Part shown: positions 16,435 through 24,003 of the stretch, piece by piece
How positions within the stretch are numbered: position 1 is the first letter of the stretch
How the letters are laid out: each line of letters opens with the position of its first letter
Source of the DNA: Nocardioides jensenii JCM 1364 = NBRC 14755
GTDB taxonomy: Bacteria; Actinomycetota; Actinomycetes; Propionibacteriales; Nocardioidaceae
Length of the DNA stretch: 42,090 nucleotides
Reading direction: 5' to 3'
NCBI RefSeq assembly: GCF_001552535.1
Contig: NZ_BCRJ01000049.1
Coordinates: 1-42,090, forward strand
Notes under the pieces: generated by a model
The model's input: the letters and a program-made list of their open reading frames with translations, nothing else
The model's database searches: none
What the model was told of the DNA's origin: nothing
Translations under genes and position numbers: made by a program

Positions 16435-16464
16435 AGCATGCAACGATTGATCTGCTCTTATCAA
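16435..16464 (-). promoter_or_regulatory. gntKP promoter with overlapping operator-like inverted repeat
   Basis: Read on the minus strand, TTGATA (16464-16459), an 18-nt spacer and CATGCT (16440-16435) form a promoter directed at gntK. The inverted repeat TTGAT-N8-ATCAA (16447-16464) covers the -35 box and spacer, a good place for the divergent GntR-family repressor to bind. The stretch 16441-16490 is AT-rich compared with its flanks. Confidence 0.5.
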
Positions 16465-16501
16465 GGTCTTGAGCGCATTAAATCTGATCTTTGGGGTGGC
16501 G

Positions 16502-17203
16502 ATGAACGCGGCGAACTCTGGCGGACTGCACTCGACCGTGCTCGACGCCCTCGGCACCCGGATCGTCTCCGGTCAGCTCCCCGCCGGGCACGTGCTCACC
16601 CTCGACTCCGTCGACGCCGAGTACGCCGTGTCGCGATCGGTCTCACGCGAGGCGGTCCGGGTGCTCCAGTCGATGGGCCTGGTCGTGGCTCGACGCCGGG
16701 TCGGCGTGACCGTCCAGCCTCGGGAGCACTGGCAGGTCTTCGACCCGCGGGTGATCCGCTGGCGACTGGCCGGCGACGGGCGCACCGAACAGCTGCTGTC
16801 ACTCAGCGAGCTGCGCTCCGGCTTCGAGCCCGTGGCCGCCGGCCTGGCCGCCGAACGCGCCACGCCGGAACAGTGCGGCGTACTGTCCGGAGCGGTGATG
16901 GAGATGGTGGCCCACCGCCGATCGGGCGACCTGGAGGCCTACCTGGTGGCCGACACCGTCTTCCACCGCACGTTGCTCGAGGCATCGGGCAACGAGATGC
17001 TGCGGGCGCTGGGCGACGTCGTCGCCGAGGTGCTGGCCGGTCGCACCCACCATCACCTGATGCCGGCCACCCCGCGCGCCGATGCGGTCGCGCTGCACGA
17101 GCGAGTGGCCAACGCGATCCGCACCGGCGACGCCGCCGACGCGCGCGCGGCGATGATCGAGATCATCGAGGAGGCCGCCGCCGCCGTGCGCGACCCGTCG
17201 TGA
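16502..17203 (+). CDS. GntR/FCD transcriptional regulator of the gluconate cluster
   Basis: FadR-subfamily repressor of 233 residues. The N-terminal winged helix (about 10-75) has VLDALGTRIVSGQLPAGHVLTLDSVDAEYAVSRSVSREAVRVLQSMGLV's classic GntR pattern. The C-terminal FCD ligand domain has ELRSGFEPVAAGLAAERA and DTVFHRTLLEASGNEMLRAL, with histidines in H..LLEASGN and LHERVANAI that could hold a metal. It is divergent from gntK-gntP across a 133-bp region holding an inverted repeat, so it is likely their gluconate- or 6-phosphogluconate-responsive repressor. ATG 16502 is preferred (GGGGTGG upstream); an in-frame upstream ATG at 16469 overlaps the operator region. Confidence 0.88.
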   Translation: MNAANSGGLHSTVLDALGTRIVSGQLPAGHVLTLDSVDAEYAVSRSVSREAVRVLQSMGLVVARRRVGVTVQPREHWQVFDPRVIRWRLAGDGRTEQLLSLSELRSGFEPVAAGLAAERATPEQCGVLSGAVMEMVAHRRSGDLEAYLVADTVFHRTLLEASGNEMLRALGDVVAEVLAGRTHHHLMPATPRADAVALHERVANAIRTGDAADARAAMIEIIEEAAAAVRDPS

Positions 17204-17219
17204 ATTCGGGACCTTCGCA

Positions 17220-17280
17220 CGAACTCACGACGGGTCACCGCGAACTGGCGACGGGTCAGCGCGAACTGGCGACGGGTCAG
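17220..17280. repeat. Three-copy 21-bp tandem repeat
   Basis: CGAACT-N2-CGACGGGTCA recurs with starts at 17220, 17241 and 17262 (period 21). The second and third copies are nearly identical and the first is degenerate. The array fills the gap between the convergent regulator and membrane-protein genes, and the last copy overlaps the stop codon of the latter. Confidence 0.85.
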
Positions 17281-17624
17281 GCGAGGATGAACCAGGCGCC
17301 GATCAGCGCCGGGATCGGGCCGAGCAGCAGCCACGGCGTGACCAGCGACCGCTGGTGGATCGCACGGCCCACGGCCACCGAGATGACGCCGAAGATGCCG
17401 GCGATCACGAGCAGGCCGATCTGGGCGTCGAGCCGGTCGTCCTCGACCATCGCGGCGGCCAGGACCAGTCCGACCACGAGGTGCAGGATCGTGGTCACGG
17501 CCAGCACCGACATGACCCACTTCTGCACGTGGGAGACGTGCATCGCGTCCTTGCGCACGGACGGACGCGGGTTGTTCGGGTCCATCAGGTGCTTGGCGCG
17601 CTTGACGGGCTTGATCTCGGACAT
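17277..17624 (-). CDS. Small integral membrane protein, unknown function
   Basis: Protein of 115 residues with a basic cytoplasmic N-terminus (MSEIKPVKRAKHLMDPNNPRPS) followed by three hydrophobic helices: WVMSVLAVTTILHLVVGLVLAAAM, IGLLVIAGIFGVISVAVG and LVTPWLLLGPIPALIGAWFIL. No family is recognised with certainty; the pattern is common among conserved actinobacterial membrane proteins. The N-terminal NPRPSVRKDAMHVSHVQKWV segment is the most distinctive part. It stands alone between a convergent neighbour and the divergent secreted protein gene. ATG at 17624 has no good ribosome site; GAGAAT 6 nt upstream is only a weak leaderless-type box. Confidence 0.7.
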   Translation of the reverse strand: MSEIKPVKRAKHLMDPNNPRPSVRKDAMHVSHVQKWVMSVLAVTTILHLVVGLVLAAAMVEDDRLDAQIGLLVIAGIFGVISVAVGRAIHQRSLVTPWLLLGPIPALIGAWFILA

Positions 17625-17771
17625 GGCCCGATTCTCTCACCCGTTCCGGCGCGGGGAGTCACGGCCTCGTCCCGCGGGACGCCGATGTTCCCCAAGTTTG
17701 CCGATGACAGCCCGCGGTCCCACTGCTTGTCTGGTCCCGGGGGTCACAGGACCAAGGGCTGGGAGGCCTCA

Positions 17772-18899
17772 ATGCTCCACTCGAGAAGACGAATTGCGGC
17801 GGTGGGCCTGGGAGTGGCCGCACTGGTCGCTGCCGGCGTGATGCCGGCCCAGGCCGGCGGCGGGCACCGGCACGACACGATCTCCACCGTGGTCGACCTC
17901 TCGGGGCCTCGTGGCGTCGAGTCGATCCGGCCGGGGGTCACCCTGGTGACCGAGGACGACGGCAGCTTCAGCCTCGTCGTCGAGCGCCACCACAAGCCGG
18001 CCCGGGTGATCCGGCTCGGCGGGATCGACGAGGCTGCCGGGTTCGCCTCGGACGCGTCGCAGTCGCGCGGCAGGTTCTACTTCCTCACCGGTGGCGGCGG
18101 AGCCGCGGAGGAGCTGCCGCCGGGCGCCGCCACGCTCTACAAGCTCCGCCACGGAGAGCTGGCGCCGTTCGCGGACATCAAGGCGCACCAGATCGCGGAC
18201 CCCGACCCCGATGACCAGGAAGGCGTGCCCACCGACACCAACCCGTACGGCGTGCTGGCCCTCAAGGACGGGACGGTCCTGGTCGCCGACGCCGGCGGCA
18301 ACGACCTGCTCCGGGTCTGGCCGGACGGCACCGTCAAGACGGTCGCCCGGTTCAAGCCGCGTGTGGTCGAGGTGCCCGAGGGTCTCCCCGACGTGGACAT
18401 GGAGGGCAACCCCACCGGGCTGCCGCCGGCCGGCACCCCGATCAACTCCGAGGCCGTGCCCACCTCGGTCACGGTCGGCCCCGACGGCTACTGGTACGTC
18501 GGTGAGCTGCGCGGCTTCCCGGCCAATCCGGGCACCTCGCAGATCTGGCGGATCAAGCCCGGCTCGCTGGACGCGGTCTGCGACCCGGAGGCGCCGTACA
18601 ACAGCAAGTGCAAGCGGTACGCCGACGGGCTCACGTCCGTGGTCGACCTGACCGCCGACAGCAGGTCGGTCTACGCGGTCAGCCTGTCGAAGATGAGCTG
18701 GCTGGCCATGGAGCTCGGCCTTCCCGGCTCCGAGGTCGGCGGGCTGTTCAAGGTCATCAAGCACGGGAACCACACGCACCTGCGCGAGATCGCCAAGGAC
18801 AAGCTGATCCTGCCCGGCGGCGCGGACGTGGCGAGGAACGGGACCATCTACGCGACCGGCCCGGTCTTCGGTCCGGGAGCGTTGGTCAAGATCCGCTGA
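17772..18899 (+). CDS. Secreted ScyD/ScyE-like protein
   Basis: Exported protein of 375 residues with signal peptide MLHSRRRIAAVGLGVAALVAAGVMPAQA's layout (cleavage near AQA-GG). The mature part reads as a beta-propeller-like protein: DLSGPRGVESIRPGVTLVTEDDGSFSLV, NPYGVLALKDGTVLVADAGGNDLLRVWPDGTVKTVARF, VPTSVTVGPDGYWYVGELRGFP and DVARNGTIYATGPVFGPGALVKI. These match the ScyD/ScyE family seen in many actinobacteria outside the scytonemin setting. No enzyme activity can be assigned. ATG 17772 has GGGAGG 5 nt upstream; the frame is open further upstream but without signal-peptide features. Confidence 0.86.
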   Translation: MLHSRRRIAAVGLGVAALVAAGVMPAQAGGGHRHDTISTVVDLSGPRGVESIRPGVTLVTEDDGSFSLVVERHHKPARVIRLGGIDEAAGFASDASQSRGRFYFLTGGGGAAEELPPGAATLYKLRHGELAPFADIKAHQIADPDPDDQEGVPTDTNPYGVLALKDGTVLVADAGGNDLLRVWPDGTVKTVARFKPRVVEVPEGLPDVDMEGNPTGLPPAGTPINSEAVPTSVTVGPDGYWYVGELRGFPANPGTSQIWRIKPGSLDAVCDPEAPYNSKCKRYADGLTSVVDLTADSRSVYAVSLSKMSWLAMELGLPGSEVGGLFKVIKHGNHTHLREIAKDKLILPGGADVARNGTIYATGPVFGPGALVKIR

Positions 18900-18916
18900 C
18901 CGGTCACGTGTCCGGT

Positions 18917-18938
18917 CGCCCCACCACGTGGTGGGGCG
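18917..18938. terminator. Bidirectional terminator hairpin
   Basis: A perfect 22-nt palindrome (CGCCCCACCAC and its inverse, 11-bp arms with no spacer) lies 18 bp after the ScyD-like gene and 34 bp before the end of the convergent GH16 gene. GACCGG/CCGGTC at 18898-18917 is a second, smaller inverted repeat beside it. Confidence 0.65.
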
Positions 18939-18971
18939 GCCGGGCGCTGGCCGCGTGCCGGCGCCTGGGGG

Positions 18972-19964
18972 TCAGCGCCAGACCCGCACGTAGTCGACGT
19001 ACGTCGTGGCCGGTAGCGCGGCGTCGGAGGTGAGCGCGTTCGAGCCGTGCCCGAGCGCCTGGGTGAGCACGACCATGAACGGCGCGTTGAACGGCGCGAA
19101 CGGCACGGTGGTGTTGTCGGCCTGGTAGTTGTCGACCAGGCACACGTCTCCGTTGACGAGGATGGTCAGCCGACCGGGCTCCCACTCCACCGCATAGGTG
19201 TTCCACGCCGTCTGGTCGATCCGGCAGTTGTACGACGTCACGATGTTGGTGCTGGTCAACCAGTTCACGGTGGCCGGGTCATAGCTGTAGTGGATCCGGG
19301 GGATCACGTGGTCGGGGTACTGGCTGTAGAACTCGGCGAAGTCGATCTCCCCCGAGTCCGGGTGAGCGCCGTACTTCGTCGGGTCGTCCGGCCAGAGCCA
19401 CAGGGTCTCCTGCAGCCCCGGCTCACGACTCGACGGGATCCGGGCCCGCACCTCGAAGCGGCCGTAGGTCTGGCTGAACCGCCAGTGCGTCGAGACCATG
19501 CCGGCCGCGTAGCGGGTCTGGAAGGGCACCTTCGCGTTGCACGTGAACACGCTGGTGGCCTTGAACACCGAGAGCCGCAGTGCGCCGCCGGCCACCCGTA
19601 CCGCCGAGGGATGGTCGAGGTAGCAGGCCCGGGCGCCGTCGGTCACGCCGGTGGTGAAGTTGCTGGTCGCCGTGCGCTGCACGATCCATTTGTCGGTGTC
19701 GAGGCGGCTGGTGCCGAAGTTCTCGACGAACGTGCAGGCCCATGCCTCCCCGCTCGACTTGATCACGGTCGGCCCGCAGTAGGGGGCCGCGGAGGCGGCA
19801 CGAACAGGGGCTGCCGGAGCAGCCGCGGCAAGGCGAACGGCCGCACGGTCGCTGGAGTGCGCGGCCAGCGCGGGTGCGCCGCCGGAGGACACCGGAGCCC
19901 CGATGACCGCCACGGCGAGAACCGCGGCCCCGAGGCCGGCACGTCGGAACAGAACTCTCTTCAC
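18972..19964 (-). CDS. Secreted GH16 glycoside hydrolase
   Basis: Secreted beta-glycanase of the GH16 fold, 330 residues. It has a signal peptide (MKRVLFRRAGLGAAVLAVAVIGAP) and an Ala-rich stretch to about 60. The catalytic domain contains ENFGTSRLDTDKWIV, the strand MVSTHWRFSQTYGRFEVRARIP, the catalytic motif EIDFAE with Glu206 (nucleophile), Asp208 and Glu211 (acid/base), and the closing strand TTYVDYVRVW. Likely substrates are beta-1,3- or mixed-linked glucans, agar-like galactans or similar; the sequence does not decide. Four cysteines at about 63, 77, 114 and 142 may form disulfides. GTG 19964 follows AGGTGGAG by 4 nt. The gene is monocistronic. Confidence 0.88.
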   Translation of the reverse strand: MKRVLFRRAGLGAAVLAVAVIGAPVSSGGAPALAAHSSDRAAVRLAAAAPAAPVRAASAAPYCGPTVIKSSGEAWACTFVENFGTSRLDTDKWIVQRTATSNFTTGVTDGARACYLDHPSAVRVAGGALRLSVFKATSVFTCNAKVPFQTRYAAGMVSTHWRFSQTYGRFEVRARIPSSREPGLQETLWLWPDDPTKYGAHPDSGEIDFAEFYSQYPDHVIPRIHYSYDPATVNWLTSTNIVTSYNCRIDQTAWNTYAVEWEPGRLTILVNGDVCLVDNYQADNTTVPFAPFNAPFMVVLTQALGHGSNALTSDAALPATTYVDYVRVWR

Positions 19965-20015
19965 GGGACTCCACCTCTGAGGTTTCGGCCCTCCCGAGGG
20001 GAAGGATCCCAGATC

Positions 20016-20723
20016 TCAGCCGACCTGGCCAGAGGGCGACACGATCGGAGTGGGCCGCGGCACCGCCGCCAGCGGCATCTGCCCCAGCCATCGTGGCAGG
20101 TCGCGCCGCACCGTGTCCGGCCCCACGACCTCGACCTCGCCGGCACGGAGGGCATCGACCCAGCTCCGGTCGCCCCGCCAGATCTCGGTCATGGTGCGCA
20201 GCCCGGTGCGGATCGTGGCGGTCACCTCGAAGCCGGGGTCGTAGTCGCACACGTCCGGCTCCGACCCGGCCACCACGAGCCACCAGTGAGCGACCTTCTG
20301 CGGCACGTCGTCGAACGCGAAGGCGAGCACGGTCCGGCTCCGTGGCCACTCATCGACCGGCACCGTACGCCGGATGTCCCACAGCAGCAGGTGCGGATCG
20401 AGGTCCTCGGTTCCGAGCTCCCCGATCCAGCGCACACCCCAGGCGCCGAGCGACTCCACGATCGGGCGCAGCTCCTCACCGCACTCGGTCAGTCGGTAGC
20501 TCGTGCGGCCCGAGGGGTCCCCGGTTCGTCGTACGACGCCGACCCGCTCGAGGGTGCGCAGCCGTTTGGTGAGCAGGGCCGGCGACATCCTCGGGTTGCC
20601 GCGGCGCAGCTCGTTGAAGTGCGTGCTGCCGGCCAGGAGCTCGCGGACGACGAGCAGCGTCCACCGCTCGTCGAGGATCTCCATCGCCTTGGCGACAGGA
20701 CAGAACTGGCCGTACGCCGTCAT
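20016..20723 (-). CDS. HxlR-family regulator with C-terminal SCP2-like domain
   Basis: Transcription factor of 235 residues. The N-terminal HxlR winged helix (about 1-105) has FCPVAKAMEILDERWTLLVVRELLAGSTHFNELRRGNPRMSPALLTKRLRTLERVGVV and YRLTECGEELRPIV; Cys8 is the usual redox-candidate cysteine. Residues 130-225 (VLAFAFDDVPQKVAHWWLVVAGSEPDVCDYDPGFEVTATIRT, WRGDRSWVDALRAGEVEVVGP) look like an SCP2 sterol-carrier fold, a fusion known in actinobacteria that may sense a lipid. ATG 20723 follows GGGAG. It diverges from the methyltransferase at 20880 and may control it and itself. Confidence 0.86.
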   Translation of the reverse strand: MTAYGQFCPVAKAMEILDERWTLLVVRELLAGSTHFNELRRGNPRMSPALLTKRLRTLERVGVVRRTGDPSGRTSYRLTECGEELRPIVESLGAWGVRWIGELGTEDLDPHLLLWDIRRTVPVDEWPRSRTVLAFAFDDVPQKVAHWWLVVAGSEPDVCDYDPGFEVTATIRTGLRTMTEIWRGDRSWVDALRAGEVEVVGPDTVRRDLPRWLGQMPLAAVPRPTPIVSPSGQVG

Positions 20724-20751
20724 CTGGGCTCCCGGTGCTCGAACCCCCTCG

Positions 20752-20788
20752 ACCAGTACACCGCTGATCACCCCCGCGCACCAGTACA
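20752..20788. promoter_or_regulatory. Direct repeat ACCAGTACA in the HxlR/methyltransferase divergent region
   Basis: ACCAGTACA occurs at 20752-20760 and 20780-20788, 28 bp apart, each with a GTAC core. Pairs of such sites in a divergent promoter region are typical for dimeric HxlR-type regulators. The site assignment is inferred from position only. Confidence 0.35.
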
Positions 20789-20879
20789 GATCGTGAACCT
20801 CCGGTGGTTCAGACCTGTGACTGGTCGCGCGGCCCCTCGCGGGCACAGGCTGAAGACTCCCGACAACCTGGAGGAAGCC

Positions 20880-21698
20880 ATGACCGTCCTGCCCGACCTG
20901 CCCGACCTGAAGGCCAAGCACCGCGCCATGTGGGCGCTCGGCGACTACCCCTCGGTGGCCACCGACGTGATCGCCGAGCTCGGCGAGGCCCTCGTCTCTG
21001 CCACGGAGATCACTGCCCGCGACACCGTGCTCGACATCGCCGCCGGCTCCGGAAACGCGTCACTCCCGGCGGCACGCACCGGGGCCCGCGTGATTGCCAG
21101 CGACCTCACGCCCGAGCTGCTCGAGGCCGGGCGCCGCGAGGCGGCAGCCCAGCAGCTCGAGCTGACCTGGCAGGTGGCCGACGCCGAAGACCTGCCCTTC
21201 GCGGACGGTGAGTTCGATGCCGCCATCTCGTGTGTCGGCATCATGTTCGCCCCGTTCCACGAACGTGCCGCCGACGAGCTCGTGCGGGTGGTTCGCCCGC
21301 GGGGCCGGATCGGGCTGATCGCGTGGACCCCGGAAGGGTTCATCGGCGAGATGTTCGCGGTCATGAAGCCGTTCGCTCCCCCGCCGCCGGCCGGGGCCAC
21401 CCCGCCACCGCGCTGGGGCGACGAGGCCCATGTGCGTGAGCTGCTCGGCGACCGGGTGCACGACGTCCGCGTCAGCAGGCATCAGCTCGTGGTCGACGCG
21501 TTCGCGACCCCCGAGGGGTACCGCGACTTCTTCAAGGAGCGCTACGGACCGACGATCGCGGTCTACACCGCGATCGCCGGCGACCCGGCCCGGGTCGCCG
21601 AGCTGGACGAGGCGCTGGCCGAGCTCGGTCGACGGCACCACCGCCCCGACGCGACGATGCAGTGGGAGTACCTCCTGGTCACCGCCCGACGGACGTGA
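20880..21698 (+). CDS. SAM-dependent class I methyltransferase
   Basis: Methyltransferase of 272 residues in the UbiE/Methyltransf_11 group. SAM-binding motif I is VLDIAAGSGNASLPAARTGARVIASDLTPELLEAGRREA (about 49-87), motif II is VADAEDLPFADGEFDAAISCVGIMFAPFHERAADELVRVVRPRGRIGLIAW, and the end PDATMQWEYLLVTARRT is typical for small-molecule methyltransferases of this kind. ATG 20880 has GGAGGA 5 nt upstream. It diverges from the HxlR regulator and is followed at 22 bp by the HD hydrolase. The acceptor is unknown; the neighbouring P450 allows a role in tailoring or degrading a small hydrophobic compound, which is inference. Confidence 0.88.
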   Translation: MTVLPDLPDLKAKHRAMWALGDYPSVATDVIAELGEALVSATEITARDTVLDIAAGSGNASLPAARTGARVIASDLTPELLEAGRREAAAQQLELTWQVADAEDLPFADGEFDAAISCVGIMFAPFHERAADELVRVVRPRGRIGLIAWTPEGFIGEMFAVMKPFAPPPPAGATPPPRWGDEAHVRELLGDRVHDVRVSRHQLVVDAFATPEGYRDFFKERYGPTIAVYTAIAGDPARVAELDEALAELGRRHHRPDATMQWEYLLVTARRT

Positions 21699-21707
21699 TC
21701 GCGGGTG

Positions 21708-21720
21708 CAGGATGGGATCC
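21708..21720 (+). promoter_or_regulatory. Leaderless-type box for the HD hydrolase
   Basis: CAGGAT (21708-21713) stands 7 nt before GTG 21721. The first base differs from TANNNT, so this is a weaker member of the set. Confidence 0.35.
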
Positions 21721-22329
21721 GTGACCACGGAACTGAACTGGCCGCTGCCCCAGCACACCGACCTGCGCGAGCGTCTGGTCGCCGCCTGGTCCACCGACCG
21801 CGGCTACCACGACCTCGTGCACCTGGGTGAGGTGCTCGACCGCCTCGACGACCTGGGCGCCGCCGACAACCTCGAGGTGGTGCTGGCCGCGTGGTTCCAC
21901 GACGCGGTCTACGACGACGCCGGCGACAACGAGGCGCGCTCCGCCGCGCTCGCCGAGCAGGAGCTGGCCGGGCTGGACCTGGCCGGGCTGCAGCTGCCCG
22001 GGTCGCTCGTCGACGTCGCCGAGGTGGCCCGGCTGGTCCGGCTCACCGAGCGCCATCGTCCCGAGCCCGGCGACGTCAACGGCGAGCTGCTCTGCGACGC
22101 CGACCTGGCCATCCTGGCCGCACCGCCCGCGCGCTACGCCGACTACGTGGCCGGCGTACGACAGGAGTACGACGCCGTGCCCGAGGCCGACTTCCGCCGG
22201 GGCCGGGCCGCCGTACTCCGCGACCTGGCCGCCAAGCCGCACCTGTTCCACACGGCGTACGCCCGCACCCACTGGGAGCCCGCGGCCCGGGCGAACCTGG
22301 CCAGCGAGATCGCCTCGCTCGAGTCCTGA
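21721..22329 (+). CDS. HD-superfamily predicted metal-dependent phosphohydrolase
   Basis: Protein of 202 residues like the COG4339 group. The N-terminal WSTDRGYHDLVHLGEVLDRLDDLG gives the first histidines, and the HD motif is AAWFHDAVYD (about 58-67), followed by DNEARSAALAEQEL, and DLAILAAPPARYADYVAGVRQEYDAVPEADFRRGRAAVLRDLA in the second half. HD proteins hydrolyse phosphoesters, often nucleotides; the substrate here is unknown. Start choice is open: GTG 21721 (CAGGAT box, 7 nt upstream) is used, while ATG 21712 would add three residues. It is the second of four genes on this strand ending with the P450 and deaminase. Confidence 0.85.
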   Translation: MTTELNWPLPQHTDLRERLVAAWSTDRGYHDLVHLGEVLDRLDDLGAADNLEVVLAAWFHDAVYDDAGDNEARSAALAEQELAGLDLAGLQLPGSLVDVAEVARLVRLTERHRPEPGDVNGELLCDADLAILAAPPARYADYVAGVRQEYDAVPEADFRRGRAAVLRDLAAKPHLFHTAYARTHWEPAARANLASEIASLES

Positions 22330-22339
22330 CCCTGGGTCC

Positions 22340-22351
22340 TAGGCTGGCCTC
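22340..22351 (+). promoter_or_regulatory. Leaderless-type -10 box for the P450 gene
   Basis: TAGGCT (22340-22345), 6 nt, then GTG 22352. No Shine-Dalgarno is present. It lies in the 22-bp gap after the HD gene, so the P450 gene probably has its own start of transcription. Confidence 0.5.
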
Positions 22352-23524
22352 GTGAGCTTCGACCTGAGCGACCCGGCCTTCGACACCACCGCCCCCGAGG
22401 TGCACGCCGCCCGCGAGCAGGACTGGTTCGTCGAGACGAATCTGGGCTGGGCGGTGCTGCGTCATGAGGAGGCCGGCGCCCTGCTCAAGGACCGCCGGTT
22501 CCAGCAGGGCAACGCGAAGTGGCCGGCGCAGAACGGCATCCACTCGGGCCTGTTCTCCGACTGGTGGAAGGAGACCCTGCTCAGCCTCGAGGGCGAGGAC
22601 CACTCGCGGCTGCGACGCCTGCTGATGCCGGCGTTCCGCAACAAGACCATCGCCGCGATGCGCCCGCGCTTCCAGGCACTGGCCAACGAGCTGATCGACG
22701 GCTTCGCGGCGCGTGGCGAGGTCGAGTTCGTCAGTGAGTTCGCCGAGCCGTACAGCGCTCGCATCATCTGCGCGCTGCTCGGCCTCCCGGAGGAGGACTG
22801 GGCCCGGGTCGCGCACTGGGCCGACGACCTCGGCGCCAGCTTCGGCATCGACGTGGCCAACCAGGTGCCTCGCATCGAGGCCGCCCTCGACGGGCTGCGT
22901 GACCACCTCGACGCGGTGGTCGCCGACCGGCAGGCCACACCGCGCGACGACCTGGTCACGACGTTGCTGCAGGCCCAGGAGACCGATGGCAGGCTGAGCC
23001 GCCACGAGCTGAGTGTGTCCCTGGTCTTCCTCGCCTTCGCCGGCATGGAGACCACTCGCAACCAGCTCGGCCTGGCCCTGCAGACCCTGCTCGCCCACCC
23101 GGGCCAGTGGCGGCTCCTCGGCGAGCGCCCCGAGCTCGGCAACCAGGCCGTGGAGGAGGTGATGCGGGTCAACCCGACCGTCACCTGGGTGACCCGCGAA
23201 GCGATCGAGGACGTCGACTTCGGTGGCCTGCACATCCCGAAGGGCGGCATCGTCCAGATGCTCTCCCACGCCTTGGGCACCGACCCGCGCGCGGTGCCCG
23301 ACCCTGCCTTCGACATCACCCAGCTGCGTACGCCGCACCTCGGCTTCGGGGCTGGTGTGCACCACTGTCTGGGGCACTTCGTGGCGCGCACCGACATGGC
23401 CGTCGCGCTGCCGTTGCTGGCCGCTCGCATGCCCGACGCCGTGCCCGACGGCCCCGGCGAGTGGATGCCGGTCTCGGGCAACACCGGCCCGTTGCGATTC
23501 CCGATCCGGTTCACCGCCTCATGA
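22352..23524 (+). CDS. Cytochrome P450
   Basis: Soluble bacterial P450 monooxygenase of 390 residues. Landmarks: HSRLRRLLMPAF (C-helix, heme propionate contact), I-helix AFAGMETTRNQ with the acid-threonine pair in GMETT (about 231-235), the ExxR pair in EEVMR (about 268-272), and heme loop GFGAGVHHCLG with the axial cysteine at about 339. It would need a ferredoxin and reductase, which are not in this window. The substrate is not predictable from sequence alone. GTG 22352 is supported by a TAGGCT box 6 nt before it. The deaminase gene overlaps its stop by 4 bp, so the two are translated together. Confidence 0.94.
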   Translation: MSFDLSDPAFDTTAPEVHAAREQDWFVETNLGWAVLRHEEAGALLKDRRFQQGNAKWPAQNGIHSGLFSDWWKETLLSLEGEDHSRLRRLLMPAFRNKTIAAMRPRFQALANELIDGFAARGEVEFVSEFAEPYSARIICALLGLPEEDWARVAHWADDLGASFGIDVANQVPRIEAALDGLRDHLDAVVADRQATPRDDLVTTLLQAQETDGRLSRHELSVSLVFLAFAGMETTRNQLGLALQTLLAHPGQWRLLGERPELGNQAVEEVMRVNPTVTWVTREAIEDVDFGGLHIPKGGIVQMLSHALGTDPRAVPDPAFDITQLRTPHLGFGAGVHHCLGHFVARTDMAVALPLLAARMPDAVPDGPGEWMPVSGNTGPLRFPIRFTAS

Positions 23525-24003
23525 CCGCCGAGCTGAGCGCCGCCGACCTGGTCCACCTGCGCCGCTGCGTGGAGCTGGCCGGGCAGGCCCTCGACGCCGG
23601 CGAGGAGCCGTTCGGTTCGGTGCTGGTCGGCCCTGACGAAGAGGTCCTCCAGGAGGACATCAACCGCACCTCCGGGGGTGACCAGACCCGGCACCCGGAG
23701 TTCGAGCTGGCCCGCTGGGCCGCGGAGAACCTGAGCCCCGAGGACCGCGCCGGTTCAACCGTCTACACCTCCGGCGAGCACTGCCCGATGTGCGCGGCCG
23801 CCCACGGCTGGGTCGGCCTGGGCCGCATCGTCTACGCCGTGTCGACGGCCCAGCTGGCCGCGTGGCGGTCGGGCTGGGGTGCCCCTGACTCGCCGGTGAC
23901 GCCGTTGCCGGTCGGCGACATCGTGCCCGGGGTCGCCGTACAAGGTCCGGCCCCTGAGCTCGAGGAGCAGATGCGCGCGCTGCACCGCCGCTCGATGGGT
24001 TAG
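23521..24003 (+). CDS. Nucleoside/nucleobase deaminase family protein
   Basis: Zinc-dependent deaminase of the cytidine/guanine deaminase superfamily, 160 residues. The zinc and proton-shuttle sites are HPEFELARWAAE (His and Glu, about 60-63) and SGEHCPMCAAAHGW (Cys pair about 83-86). Residues QALDAGEEPFGSVLVGPDEEVL match the first strands of the fold. A His replaces the Pro that usually precedes the first Cys in guanine and tRNA deaminases, so the substrate class is uncertain. ATG overlaps the P450 stop (ATGA). Coupling to a P450 is unusual and suggests a shared, perhaps purine- or pterin-like, substrate; this is inference. Confidence 0.85.
   Translation: MTAELSAADLVHLRRCVELAGQALDAGEEPFGSVLVGPDEEVLQEDINRTSGGDQTRHPEFELARWAAENLSPEDRAGSTVYTSGEHCPMCAAAHGWVGLGRIVYAVSTAQLAAWRSGWGAPDSPVTPLPVGDIVPGVAVQGPAPELEEQMRALHRRSMG

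Noticed and set aside
17220..17280. CRISPR array
   Set aside because: The units are contiguous tandem copies without unique spacers, and no cas genes are present.
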